Of a stretch of DNA of 64,000 bases, positions 44,468-53,500 are shown in pieces (within the stretch, counting starts at the first letter, position 1; each line of letters starts with the position of its first letter). The stretch spans positions 1,116,001 to 1,180,000 of the forward strand of contig NZ_JADQDP010000002.1 of the NCBI RefSeq assembly GCF_015694735.1, written 5' to 3'. This DNA is from Hymenobacter properus (GTDB lineage Bacteria; Bacteroidota; Bacteroidia; Cytophagales; Hymenobacteraceae). Below the pieces are notes generated by a model. That model was given only the letters and a program-made list of their open reading frames with translations, did not search any database and was not told the DNA's origin. A program made the translations under genes and the position numbers.

Positions 44468-45142
44468 ATGCGGCCCCGCCAAACCCTGTTGTTGGGGCTG
44501 CTGCTATTGCTGCCGGTACTGGCCTTTTTGTTCCTGTTCAGCTTCGGCAAAAACCGTTACGCGCTGCCCACTTACCTGCCCGACCGCGTGGATTCCACGC
44601 AGGTTGGCGGTAGGTGGCGGCGCGATACTGTTTTCCACCAGGTCGTTCCTTTCCATCTGCCAGCATCTTCCGGCCGGACGGTAAGCAGTCAGGAATTGGG
44701 GCAGGGCCTGTACATCGCACAGTTTTTTGCTGATGATGCAGCCAGTAGCCGGGTGGCCCGCCAATTGTTGCGAGTGCAAGAAAAATTCCGGCACGAGCCC
44801 CGGGTCAAACTGGCTACGTTCGTGCTGAATGGCGACGTGGCTAATGCTGCCAGCCTCTCAAAGCTGGCGGAGCAGTATGGCACCATTGCCGGCAAGTGGT
44901 TCTTCCTCACCGGCCCGGCAGATACGCTGCAGCGCCTCACGCAGCAGGAATTCCGCCTCACGTCTGACCCCAAGCGCTTGCCGGGCGCCATTTATACGGC
45001 CAACATCCCGGCAGGACGGCTGTTGTTGGTTGACAACCAACGCCGCGTACGCGGTATCTACGACGGCACCGATGGCCGCGAAATAGACCGGTTACTCACG
45101 GAAGTGACCGTGCAGCTTTACGATTATGAGCACCCACACTGA
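44468..45142 (+). CDS. SCO1/SenC-family protein lacking the copper ligands
   Basis: A 224-residue protein with one N-terminal TM helix (about 5-25) and a periplasmic thioredoxin-like domain. The family form is clear: VPFHLPASSGRTVSSQELGQ, WFFLTGPADTLQRL, and LLLVDNQRRVRGIYDGTD. The copper site is gone. Where SCO proteins have C-x3-C (FFTTCPxxCP) this one reads FFADDAASSRVA, and the His before the VD strand (HSxxFVLVD) is Pro (PAGRLLLVD). There is not one Cys in the protein. It may keep a structural or partner-binding role in CuA assembly, or be decaying. The frame is intact and overlaps the next gene by 17 bp. Confidence 0.85.
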   Translation: MRPRQTLLLGLLLLLPVLAFLFLFSFGKNRYALPTYLPDRVDSTQVGGRWRRDTVFHQVVPFHLPASSGRTVSSQELGQGLYIAQFFADDAASSRVARQLLRVQEKFRHEPRVKLATFVLNGDVANAASLSKLAEQYGTIAGKWFFLTGPADTLQRLTQQEFRLTSDPKRLPGAIYTANIPAGRLLLVDNQRRVRGIYDGTDGREIDRLLTEVTVQLYDYEHPH

Positions 45143-45695
45143 GCAATTGCACCCCCCGGTGCTGGAACCCGGCGACTATACACGCTACAAAATCATTCTG
45201 GGCACGCTGGGTGCGGTGGTACCGCTGCTGGTGGCTATACTGTATTATTTCCCCGAAACCTTCCGTATACCCGGCGCGCAGGTCAAGTTTTTGCCTGCGC
45301 TCAATGCCGTGCTCAATTCGCTGACGGCGGTATGCCTCCTAGCCGGCTATTACTTTATTCGCCAAAAAGATGTGTTGAAGCACCGGGCCATGATGGGCAC
45401 GGCGTTCGGGCTGGGGGCGCTGTTTCTGCTGTCCTACGTGGCGTACCACTCGCAAGTGGCCAGCACGCATTTCGGGGGTGAGGGCGTCATCCGCGGGGTG
45501 TACTTCTTCCTGTTGCTGACGCACATCAGCCTAGCGGTGGTGACGGTGGCGCTGGTGCTGTTCACGCTCTACTTCGCCCTGACCGGGCAGTACACCAAGC
45601 ACAAATCCATCGCGCGCTGGACGTTCCCGGTGTGGCTGTACGTGTCGGTGACGGGTGTTATTGTGTACTTCATGATTTCGCCTTACTACACGTAA
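45126..45695 (+). CDS. DUF420 membrane protein (CtaM-like oxidase assembly factor)
   Basis: A 189-residue protein with five TM helices. Blocks FLPALNAVLNSLTAVCLLAGYYFIR (split over two helices), LKHRAMMGTAFGLGALFLLSYV, HISLAVVTVALV and WTFPVWLYVSVTGVIVY match DUF420. Bacillus CtaM, of the same family, is needed for aa3 oxidase activity. The His in LKHRAMM and the YHSQ region could bind a metal or heme, but that is untested. It overlaps the SCO-like gene by 17 bp. Confidence 0.92.
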   Translation: MSTHTEQLHPPVLEPGDYTRYKIILGTLGAVVPLLVAILYYFPETFRIPGAQVKFLPALNAVLNSLTAVCLLAGYYFIRQKDVLKHRAMMGTAFGLGALFLLSYVAYHSQVASTHFGGEGVIRGVYFFLLLTHISLAVVTVALVLFTLYFALTGQYTKHKSIARWTFPVWLYVSVTGVIVYFMISPYYT

Positions 45696-45763
45696 GCCGT
45701 ATGGTTTCGTAGTATACCGGTTTTCAGGAAGAACTTAAATCCTTATTCGATGTTGCTATTCTT

Positions 45764-46018
45764 ATGAAAAAGACCTTTTTCTCCGCTGTTTTTGCCTTGG
45801 TATTGGGCGTGTTGCTGAGCGTGGCGCCGTTGGCAGCCCGCGCACAATGCGTGATGTGTAAGTCGCAGGTAGAAGCGGCCAAGCAGGAACGCGACGACTA
45901 TGATGTAGCCGGCCTCAACAAAGGCATCCTGTATATGATGACGGTGCCTTACATTCTGATGGGCGCGGTGGGCTACTTCTGGTACCGCCGCACCCATCCC
46001 AAAGCCAAGCAGGCTTAA
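45764..46018 (+). CDS. Small membrane protein with periplasmic CxxC motif
   Basis: An 84-residue protein. A signal peptide (MKKTFFSAVFALVLG to AARAQ) is followed by CVMCKSQVEAAKQE just after the cleavage site, then one TM helix (about 57-75) and a short basic end. The CxxC near the membrane suggests a copper or thiol role in oxidase assembly. Similar small proteins follow cox genes in other Bacteroidota as I recall, without a known function. Confidence 0.75.
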   Translation: MKKTFFSAVFALVLGVLLSVAPLAARAQCVMCKSQVEAAKQERDDYDVAGLNKGILYMMTVPYILMGAVGYFWYRRTHPKAKQA

Positions 46019-46022
46019 GGAC

Positions 46023-46418
46023 GTGGCAGGTAGGGGCACCATCCAATCGACACCGCTGGCGTTGCTGCAGTTGCGGTGCCCGCGTTGCCACACGGGGCCA
46101 TTGTTTCCGCATTCGGCCCTGAGTACCCGCTTTATGGATATGCCGGAGGCGTGCCCGGTATGCAGCCAGGCGTATGAGCCGGAGCCGGGTTTTTACTACG
46201 GCGCCATGTACATCAGCTCGGGCTTTTCGACGGCGCTGTTGCTAGCCATTGGCTTTTTGCTGTTTTACCTAGCGCACGACCCGCCCCTGTGGATATATGT
46301 TGGGGCTGTGGCGGGCGCGGTGCTGGCTGTGGCGCCGTGGCTGTTTCGCTATTCGCGGGCGTTGATGCTGTATGGGTTTGGCGGCGCGCGCTTCGACCCA
46401 CGCTATGCGCCGCATTAA
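46023..46418 (+). CDS. DUF983 membrane protein
   Basis: A 131-residue protein with a GTG start 4 bp after the previous stop. The N-terminal zinc-ribbon-like part has LRCPRCHTGPLF and EACPVCSQAYEPEPGFYYGAMY (in two pieces), then two TM helices. This is the DUF983 layout; the family is often beside oxidase genes. The four Cys look able to bind one metal ion. It ends the respiratory block. Confidence 0.92.
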   Translation: MAGRGTIQSTPLALLQLRCPRCHTGPLFPHSALSTRFMDMPEACPVCSQAYEPEPGFYYGAMYISSGFSTALLLAIGFLLFYLAHDPPLWIYVGAVAGAVLAVAPWLFRYSRALMLYGFGGARFDPRYAPH

Positions 46419-46444
46419 AAGCAGGGGTTTTGCCATTTGATGAG

Positions 46445-46470
46445 ATGCCGCCTTCGGGTGGCATTTTTTA
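46445..46470 (+). terminator. UUCG-loop terminator closing the respiratory block
   Basis: The stem ATGCCGCC / GGTGGCAT with loop TTCG is followed by TTTTTTAT. It starts 26 nt after the DUF983 stop. Confidence 0.88.
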
Positions 46471-46508
46471 TTAGGCGCAAATTTTGCGGGAGTTGACTGG
46501 GGGCAAAG

Positions 46509-46537
46509 TTTAACGGCCGGTTTAGCTGTTTACTTTG
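46509..46537 (+). promoter_or_regulatory. Possible promoter for the large histidine kinase gene
   Basis: TTTA (46509-46512) and TTACTTTG (46530-46537) lie 17 nt apart and differ from the TTTG/TAnnTTTG consensus by one base each. The proposed start is about 35 nt before the TTG start codon. Confidence 0.35.
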
Positions 46538-46579
46538 AACCGAAAACCAGCCTTGGTCCATCATTAGCCACATTTCCTG

Positions 46580-49500
46580 TTGCGTACTTCTACATCTTCC
46601 GGCGAAATCGTGGCTTCTACTTCCTCGTGGCGGCGTTTGCCGTGGCTGCTGCTGTTGGGGGCAGCTTTGTGTTTTGTGGGGGGCTACCTAGCCAGCCGCT
46701 ACGCCCAGGCGCCGGGAGTGGTGCAGCGCAACGACGTGGCTCGGCTGCAGCAGCTGGTGCGGGCCGCCGAAACCCAGGCCCGCCGCGAGGCCGATACGGT
46801 GGCCGCCCAATTGCCGCGGGGCCGCTACAGCTTCCGGCAACTGCTGGCCCAGACAACCTACCCCACCTGCGTGCTCGAAAACGGCACGCTCCGTTACTGG
46901 TCCGACGCCACCCTGCGGCCCGAAGCCGAAGCCACCAGCCCCGTGGCTGAGCAACTGGTGGAAACGTCGGTGGGGCACTTTCTGCTGCTGCGCCGCATGG
47001 CCGGGCGTTTCACCATTCTCACCTATGTGCCGCTGGAGCGGCACTACAACATCAAAAACCGCTACCTGAGCGCCGGGAGCGAGCAAGCCCTGTTTCGCGG
47101 CCTGGAGCTGCAGGTGGTGGCCGACAGCGCCGGTGCCGGCCGCGCCCGTTTTGAAGCAGCCGACGGGCACTACCTGTTTTCCATCGAGCGCCTGCAGCCC
47201 AACCCGCTTACCGGGCAGTATGTGCCCCTGGCGCTGCTGGCGGTGGGCAGCGCCCTGTATGCCGCGGGCTGGCTGCTGCTGGCTTGGGGCTGGTGGCGGG
47301 CTGGGCGGGCAGGGGCGGCCGCCGCGGCGCTGGTGCTGCCGCTGGCCGTGCTGCGAGGGGTGCTGCTGTACCTGGGGCTGCCGTACTCCTTTATTGAACT
47401 ACCGCTGTTCGACCCGCGGCTGTACGCAGCGGCCTGGTGGGCGCCTTCGCTGGGCGACTTGTTGCTCGATGCCTTGCTGGCGTTGGTGGCGGCGGCCGCT
47501 GGGGCGGCCCTGTGGCGGCACTGGGACGTGCTGAGCCGCGTGCGGCCCCCGCGCGAGCCAGCGGGCCAACTCCTGGCGGCTGTGGGCGTGGGGCTGGCAT
47601 TTTGCGGCTGGCTGGCGGCGCTGTTCGTGTACTACACCAGTGTATTTGGCAGCGCCCAGCTGAGCCTGGATGTGTCGCGCAACCTGCAGGTGACGGGTTT
47701 CTGGCTGCTGCTGGCGTTGGCGATGCTGCTGCACACGGCCGCGTGGCTGGTAGGTTTTTTCGGACTGACGCAGCTGGCCGGGGCTTTGCTCAAGGGCGTG
47801 CCCCGGCGGGCCCTCCTGCTAGGGCCGGGGCTGGTGGCGTTGCCAGTGCTGGCAACGGGGCTGGTGCTGGGCTGGCCGTGGATGCTGCTGATGGGGGTGT
47901 TGCTGCTGTTTGCGTCGCTGGTGCGGTCGGCGGGCTTGCAGGCGACACCGGGCGAGGGCAATTATCAGTCGTCGATACTCATTGTGCTGCTGCTGGCGCT
48001 GACGTCGGCCACCGGGGCGCTGGCGCTGTATGCGCATTTTGAAAAACAACTGCTGGTAGACAAACAGCGGCTGGCCGGCAACCTCCTTACCGACATTGAC
48101 CCTCAGGGCGAATACCTGCTCGGGGAGCGGATGCGCGACATTGCCGCCGACCCCTTTGTGCGGCGTTCCTTGTCGGCGGCGTTTGGGCGGCCCGAAGTGG
48201 TGCGGCAACGCGTGACGCGCCAGTACCTAAGCGACTATTTCGACAAGTACGAAAGCACCGTCACCCTCTACGACGAAGCCGGCGACCCCATTGCCGCACC
48301 GCCGGGCACGCCCCCGCTGCGGGTTTCGCGCGCCGAGCTGGAACGCAATGCCACCCCCACCGACCAGCAGGGGGTTTATCTGGTCAATCCGGAAAACCCG
48401 TTTAGCTCGCGGCGCTACGTGGCCTACATCACGGTGCCGGGCACGCGCGTGAACGGAGTGGGCCTGCCGCTGGGCGCGGTGCGGGTGGAGCTGACGCTGA
48501 AAAAGCTAACTACCTATAGTGTGCTGCCCGAGCTGTTGGTCGACCAGAAGTTCTTCCAGCCCGGCCTGGCCACCGAGTTGAGCTACGCCGGTTACAACCG
48601 AGGCCGGCTGGTGTACAGCGAAGGCGATTTTGACTACGCCAACCGCCTGCCGGCCGGCCTGCTGGCCGATACCACCTCACGCATCTACGTGGACGGCCTG
48701 AGCCGGCGCGGCTACCACCACCTGGCGGTGAGCGGCTCGAACGGCCGCACCGTGGTAGTGACGACGGCCACCTATTCGGTGGGCGACTGGCTGGCTAATT
48801 TCTCGTTTCAGTTTCTGCTCTCGTCTTTGCTGGGGTTGCTGCTGGCGGGCCTGGGGCTGCTGCTGCGCGGGCGGGGGGCGCCGCAGCTGCGGCTGAACTT
48901 CAGCACCCGCATTCAGCTGCTGCTGAATGTGGGCATTGTGGTGCCGCTACTGGTGGTGAGCGTGGCCACAGCCAGCCAGCTCATCGATTCTTACAAGCGT
49001 GATTTGGCGCGTACTTACGAACGGCGCGGGCAGCTAGCCCTGGAAAGCCTGCGCCGCCAGCGCCACCTGCTGAACGACAGTACCGCCCGGCCCACGCTGG
49101 CCGCGCTGGCCCGCAACGTGGCCGCCCTCACCGAAACCGACCTGAACCTGTACGACGCCCACGGCGAGCTGCTGGCCAGCAGCCAACCGGTGATTTTCGA
49201 CGCTGGCCTGCTGGGGCCGCTGCTCAACCCGCAGGCCATGGTGGCGCTGGAGGAACGCAACCGGCCCCGCGCGCTACTCACCGAAAAGGCCGGCTCGCTT
49301 TCCTTTAATGCCTTGTATTTGCCGGTCCGAGCCAGCGAGGGCGAAGAGGTGGTGACCGATTTGGCCGGCCACGTTTTGCCGCACGGCCGCCACAGCAAAG
49401 CAGCCGAAACCTCCGAGACCCCCGAGTTTGACGACGACGATGGCTCATCGGTCGATGAGTTGGCCTTGCCAACCGGGCCGATTCTGGGCTACGTGGGCAT

Positions 49501-50485
49501 TCCGTTTTTCGACTCGGAGAAGGAGTTGAATACCAAGCTCACGGAGCTGTTTACGACTATTCTCAACATTTTCACGCCCATGTTTTTGCTGTTTCTGGGG
49601 CTTGCGTTTGTGGCGGCGCGGCAGCTCACGGCGCCCCTCAAGCTCATCACCCAGAAGCTGACGCAAACCACCCTCACCGGCGAAAACGAGCTGCTGGACT
49701 ACCGCAGCTCCGATGACGAAATTGGCCTGCTGGTGCGCGAGTACAACACCATGCTCACCACGCTAGAAGCCAGCAAGCGCGAACTGGCCGCCCAGGAAAA
49801 GGAGGCCGCCTGGCGCGAAATGGCCCGGCAGGTGGCCCACGAAATCAAGAACCCGCTCACGCCCATGAAGCTGAGCCTGCAATTTCTGCAGAAGGCCATC
49901 AACGAGCGCCGGGCCAACGCCGAGGAACTCATTGGCCGCATCAGCCAGACGCTGATTACCCAAATTGACGTGCTCAGCGACATTGCCACCAGCTTCAGCA
50001 ACTTCACCAACCTGCCCGCCATGCGGCCCGAGCGCCTCGACGTGGCGGCCGTGCTGCGCCGCTGTGCCGCCCTGCACCAGCCCGACGCCAGCGACGGCGC
50101 TCTCGACCTGCATCTGCCGCCCGATGCCGAAACCGGCCGCTACGTGGTGTTTGCCGACGAAAACCTATTGGTCCGCACCTTCAACAACCTGCTGATAAAC
50201 GCTCGCCAGGCCGTGCCAGAGGGCCGCGAGCCGCACATCGCCGTGTCGTTGGCCCCCGTGAACGGGAGCAGCGTGCGCGTGGCCATTCGCGACAACGGCG
50301 CGGGCATTCCCGATGAGGTACGCGAAAAGGTGTTCGTGCCCAACTTCACCACCAAGGCCAGCGGCTCCGGCATCGGGCTGGCCGTGGCCAAACGCGGCAT
50401 CGAAAGCGCGGGCGGCAAAATCTGGTTTGAAACCGAAGTGGGGGAGGGGACGGACTTTTTCATTGAGCTGCCGCTGGCGGGGTGA
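46580..50485 (+). CDS. Giant NtrY-like membrane sensor histidine kinase
   Basis: A 1301-residue kinase with a TTG start. TM1 is at about residues 18-38, and a sensor region reaches to about 205. A multi-helix membrane part (about 210-490) comes next, with a second periplasmic region (about 490-740). Another TM lies near 745-770, a third extracytoplasmic region near 800-985, then a TM and a HAMP domain (LTAPLKLITQKLTQTTL). The kinase core has QVAHEIKNPLTPMKLSLQF with phospho-acceptor His1087, N box NLLINARQAVPEG, and DNGAGIPD and GSGIGLAVAKRG boxes. The HEIKNPLTPMKLS form is typical of NtrY. No response regulator is adjacent. The three sensor regions make it far longer than usual. An outer-membrane protein gene follows after 87 bp. 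Confidence 0.9.
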   Translation: MRTSTSSGEIVASTSSWRRLPWLLLLGAALCFVGGYLASRYAQAPGVVQRNDVARLQQLVRAAETQARREADTVAAQLPRGRYSFRQLLAQTTYPTCVLENGTLRYWSDATLRPEAEATSPVAEQLVETSVGHFLLLRRMAGRFTILTYVPLERHYNIKNRYLSAGSEQALFRGLELQVVADSAGAGRARFEAADGHYLFSIERLQPNPLTGQYVPLALLAVGSALYAAGWLLLAWGWWRAGRAGAAAAALVLPLAVLRGVLLYLGLPYSFIELPLFDPRLYAAAWWAPSLGDLLLDALLALVAAAAGAALWRHWDVLSRVRPPREPAGQLLAAVGVGLAFCGWLAALFVYYTSVFGSAQLSLDVSRNLQVTGFWLLLALAMLLHTAAWLVGFFGLTQLAGALLKGVPRRALLLGPGLVALPVLATGLVLGWPWMLLMGVLLLFASLVRSAGLQATPGEGNYQSSILIVLLLALTSATGALALYAHFEKQLLVDKQRLAGNLLTDIDPQGEYLLGERMRDIAADPFVRRSLSAAFGRPEVVRQRVTRQYLSDYFDKYESTVTLYDEAGDPIAAPPGTPPLRVSRAELERNATPTDQQGVYLVNPENPFSSRRYVAYITVPGTRVNGVGLPLGAVRVELTLKKLTTYSVLPELLVDQKFFQPGLATELSYAGYNRGRLVYSEGDFDYANRLPAGLLADTTSRIYVDGLSRRGYHHLAVSGSNGRTVVVTTATYSVGDWLANFSFQFLLSSLLGLLLAGLGLLLRGRGAPQLRLNFSTRIQLLLNVGIVVPLLVVSVATASQLIDSYKRDLARTYERRGQLALESLRRQRHLLNDSTARPTLAALARNVAALTETDLNLYDAHGELLASSQPVIFDAGLLGPLLNPQAMVALEERNRPRALLTEKAGSLSFNALYLPVRASEGEEVVTDLAGHVLPHGRHSKAAETSETPEFDDDDGSSVDELALPTGPILGYVGIPFFDSEKELNTKLTELFTTILNIFTPMFLLFLGLAFVAARQLTAPLKLITQKLTQTTLTGENELLDYRSSDDEIGLLVREYNTMLTTLEASKRELAAQEKEAAWREMARQVAHEIKNPLTPMKLSLQFLQKAINERRANAEELIGRISQTLITQIDVLSDIATSFSNFTNLPAMRPERLDVAAVLRRCAALHQPDASDGALDLHLPPDAETGRYVVFADENLLVRTFNNLLINARQAVPEGREPHIAVSLAPVNGSSVRVAIRDNGAGIPDEVREKVFVPNFTTKASGSGIGLAVAKRGIESAGGKIWFETEVGEGTDFFIELPLAG

Positions 50486-50572
50486 TACTCCGGTGGCCAA
50501 TAGCTTTTCATCGGCAGGCACCAAATATTTGCCCGGAAGCGTTGTGCTCTCGCTACTCCCGACCTTTACCAC

Positions 50573-53500
50573 ATGATTCGCCGCTTCCGCCTGTGCTTCC
50601 CCCTCGTGGGCCTGCTCGTTGCGGCGCTATTTTTTCTGATTCAGACTCAGACGGCGCAGGCGCAAACCCGCCCCGCCAAAACCGACACCCCGCCGCCCAG
50701 TACCCGCCGGTGCCGCTGGGTGCGCCTGACGCCGGGCCGCGACACCACCTTTTTTCAGTTGGCCGATACGCTGACGGTGGTGCCTTCCTCGGTGCTGGCG
50801 CAGCGGCGGGGGGTGGACTATGACGGCCGCACCGACCGGTATCGTTGGGTGCGCCCGGCTCCGCGCGACAGCAGCGGTGCGCCCGTGGCCGACTCGCTGG
50901 AGGTGTGCTACCGGGTGCTGCCGCTGCGCCTCACGGCTGCCCGCTACCGCCGGCCCATCGGGCTGATGGACAGCCTGAGCTTCCGCAAGCCCATGCTGGG
51001 CATGGAGGATTTCTCGGTGAAAGAGCAGATTCTAAGCACGCCGGGCATCAACAAAACCGGCAACCTTGCCCGGGGCATCAGCTTCGGCAACACCCAGAAC
51101 GTGTTTGTGAACTCGGCCCTCAACCTGCAGCTCGAAGGCAAGCTGGCCGAGAACATCAACCTCACGGCCGCCATTTCCGACCAGAACGTGCCTTTTCAGC
51201 CCGAGGGCAACACCCAGCAGCTGCAGCAGTTCGACAAGATTTACATCACCCTCACCAACCCCAACTGGAGCCTAACAGCCGGCGACGTGGTGCTGCGCAA
51301 CAAGCCCGATTATTTCCTGCGCTACTACAAAAACATTCAGGGTGCGGCCGCTGAGGCTAATTTTGGCCCGCCCATCATCGGCTTGGCCGGCACCGGCGCC
51401 GCGCAGGGTGTATCGAACGCCACGTTTCTGAACGGGCAAATGGGCCAGCTGGCCAACGGCAGCCTGCCCGCCGGGCCGGGCAACACCACCGCGCCCGCTA
51501 CCCTCAACCCACCCGCTATCAGCCAGCCCCAGCTCACCGACCCCAACCGGCAGGGCAGCAGTGGCGCGGTGCCACCGCTGCCCCGGGGCGATGCCGCGCC
51601 CGTGACCGGCGCCACCGTGAACAGCAGTGGCGTGCGCCGGGGGCTCGTCTGGCGCTCTTCCACGTCAGCGGCCGGCGGGGTGGCCAAGGGCAAGTTTGCC
51701 AGCATCGACGTGCCGCCCATCGACAACGTGCAGGGGCCCTACCGCCTCAACGGGCCGAACGGGGAGCCCTACATCATCGTGCTGGCCAACTCGGAGAAGG
51801 TGTATCTGGATGGGCGCCTGCAAACCCGGGGCTTCGATGCCGACTATACCATCGACTACAACCTGGCCGAGGTCACGTTCACGCCGCGCCACCTCATCAC
51901 GCGCAACTCGCGCATCAAGATTGATTTCGAGTATTCGGACCTGAACTACGCCCGCTCGCTCGTGACAGCCAGCCACTACCAGCAGCTGGGTCGGCTGAGC
52001 GTGCACGGCAACTTCTACCAGGAAGCCGATAACCCCAACAACGCGCTCAACATTAATCTGCAGGACACTATGCTGGTGCGGCAGCTGACGCAAGCCGGCA
52101 ACGTGAGCGTGGCCCAGGTGGCCGGCGGCGACTCGGTGCCATACACCCGCACGCGGGTGCTCTACAACCGCGACCCGCGCACCGGCCGCTTCAGCCGGGC
52201 GGTGGGGGCCGACACGCTGCGCGGGGTGTACGCGGTGCAGTTTACCGACGTGGGGCAAGGGGGCGGCACCTACATTCTCTCGACCAACCAGGCCGATGTG
52301 ACCAGCAACGGCCGCGTGTACCAGTATGTGGGGCCGGGCCAGGGGCGCTACCTACCGGTGCGCCGCGTGGCCACGCCCCTGCGCAAGCAAATGGCCACGG
52401 CGGGCCTGAGTTTGCAAGTAGACAGCACCACCACGGTGTTTGTGGACGCGGCTCACTCGCGGCTCGACCGCAACCGCTTTTCTCCGGCCAGCGACCAGGA
52501 CGGGGCCGTGCGCGTGGGCTACGTGATGCAGGACCGCCGCCTGCCCGCCGCCCTGGCCCGCGGGGCGCTGCGCGGCTACCGCCTGCGGTCCACGCTTGAC
52601 TACGAGTACACCGGCAAGTATTTCTCGCCCATTGACCGCTACCGCGACATCGAGTTTGAGCGCAACTGGAGCAACGTGAGCACCCAGCAGAGCACCGGTG
52701 TGGCCTCGGTGGCGCGCGAAGACAATATCTTCAATTTCAGCGTGGGCGCGGCGAAGGACATTAACAACAATGTGAGCTACCGCCTGAGCCGGCGCTTCCG
52801 GCCGGGCGAGGTGAGCGGGCTGCAGCACTGGCTGGACGCGGCTCAGAAAGTGGGCAACCTGGAGCTGCGCGGCTCGCTGTTTGTGCTGAATTCCGACGCC
52901 GGCCGCTTCCACTCCAACTGGGCACGGGGCGAGGCCACGGGGCGCTTCGTGGGCGGGCGCGTGGTGCCGGGCTACACCTATCGGTTCGATAAAAACCGCG
53001 TCAGCTCCGCCAGCACGGATACCATTCGCTCGGCCAATTATTTCGACGAGCACAACGTGTTTCTGCAAAGCCGCGACTCGGCCCGCACCCAGTTCCGGCT
53101 CGACTACAGCTACCGGCGCGACCAAACCCCCAACAAAGAGCAAAACGCCTTGCAGCTGCGCGGCACCGCCCAAACCTGGCAGGGCACCCTGGCCTCACGC
53201 CTGAGCAAAAACCAGGATGTGCGCCTGCTGGGCACCTACCGCGACCTCGATTCGCTGGGCCTGGCTCACAACCGCACCGTGCTGGGCCAGGTGTTCTACA
53301 ACGCCAGCTTGTTTCAAAACCAGGTGCGCTCGGAGCTCAACTACAGCGTGGCCACCGGCCGCGAGCTGAAGCGCGACTATTCCTTTCTGGCGGTGCCGGC
53401 CGGGCAGGGCACCCACTACTACGCCGGCGACCTCAACGGCAATGGGATTCAGGAAAAAGAGGAGTTCTTCGAGGCCCAGACGCCCGACGCCCAGTACCGC

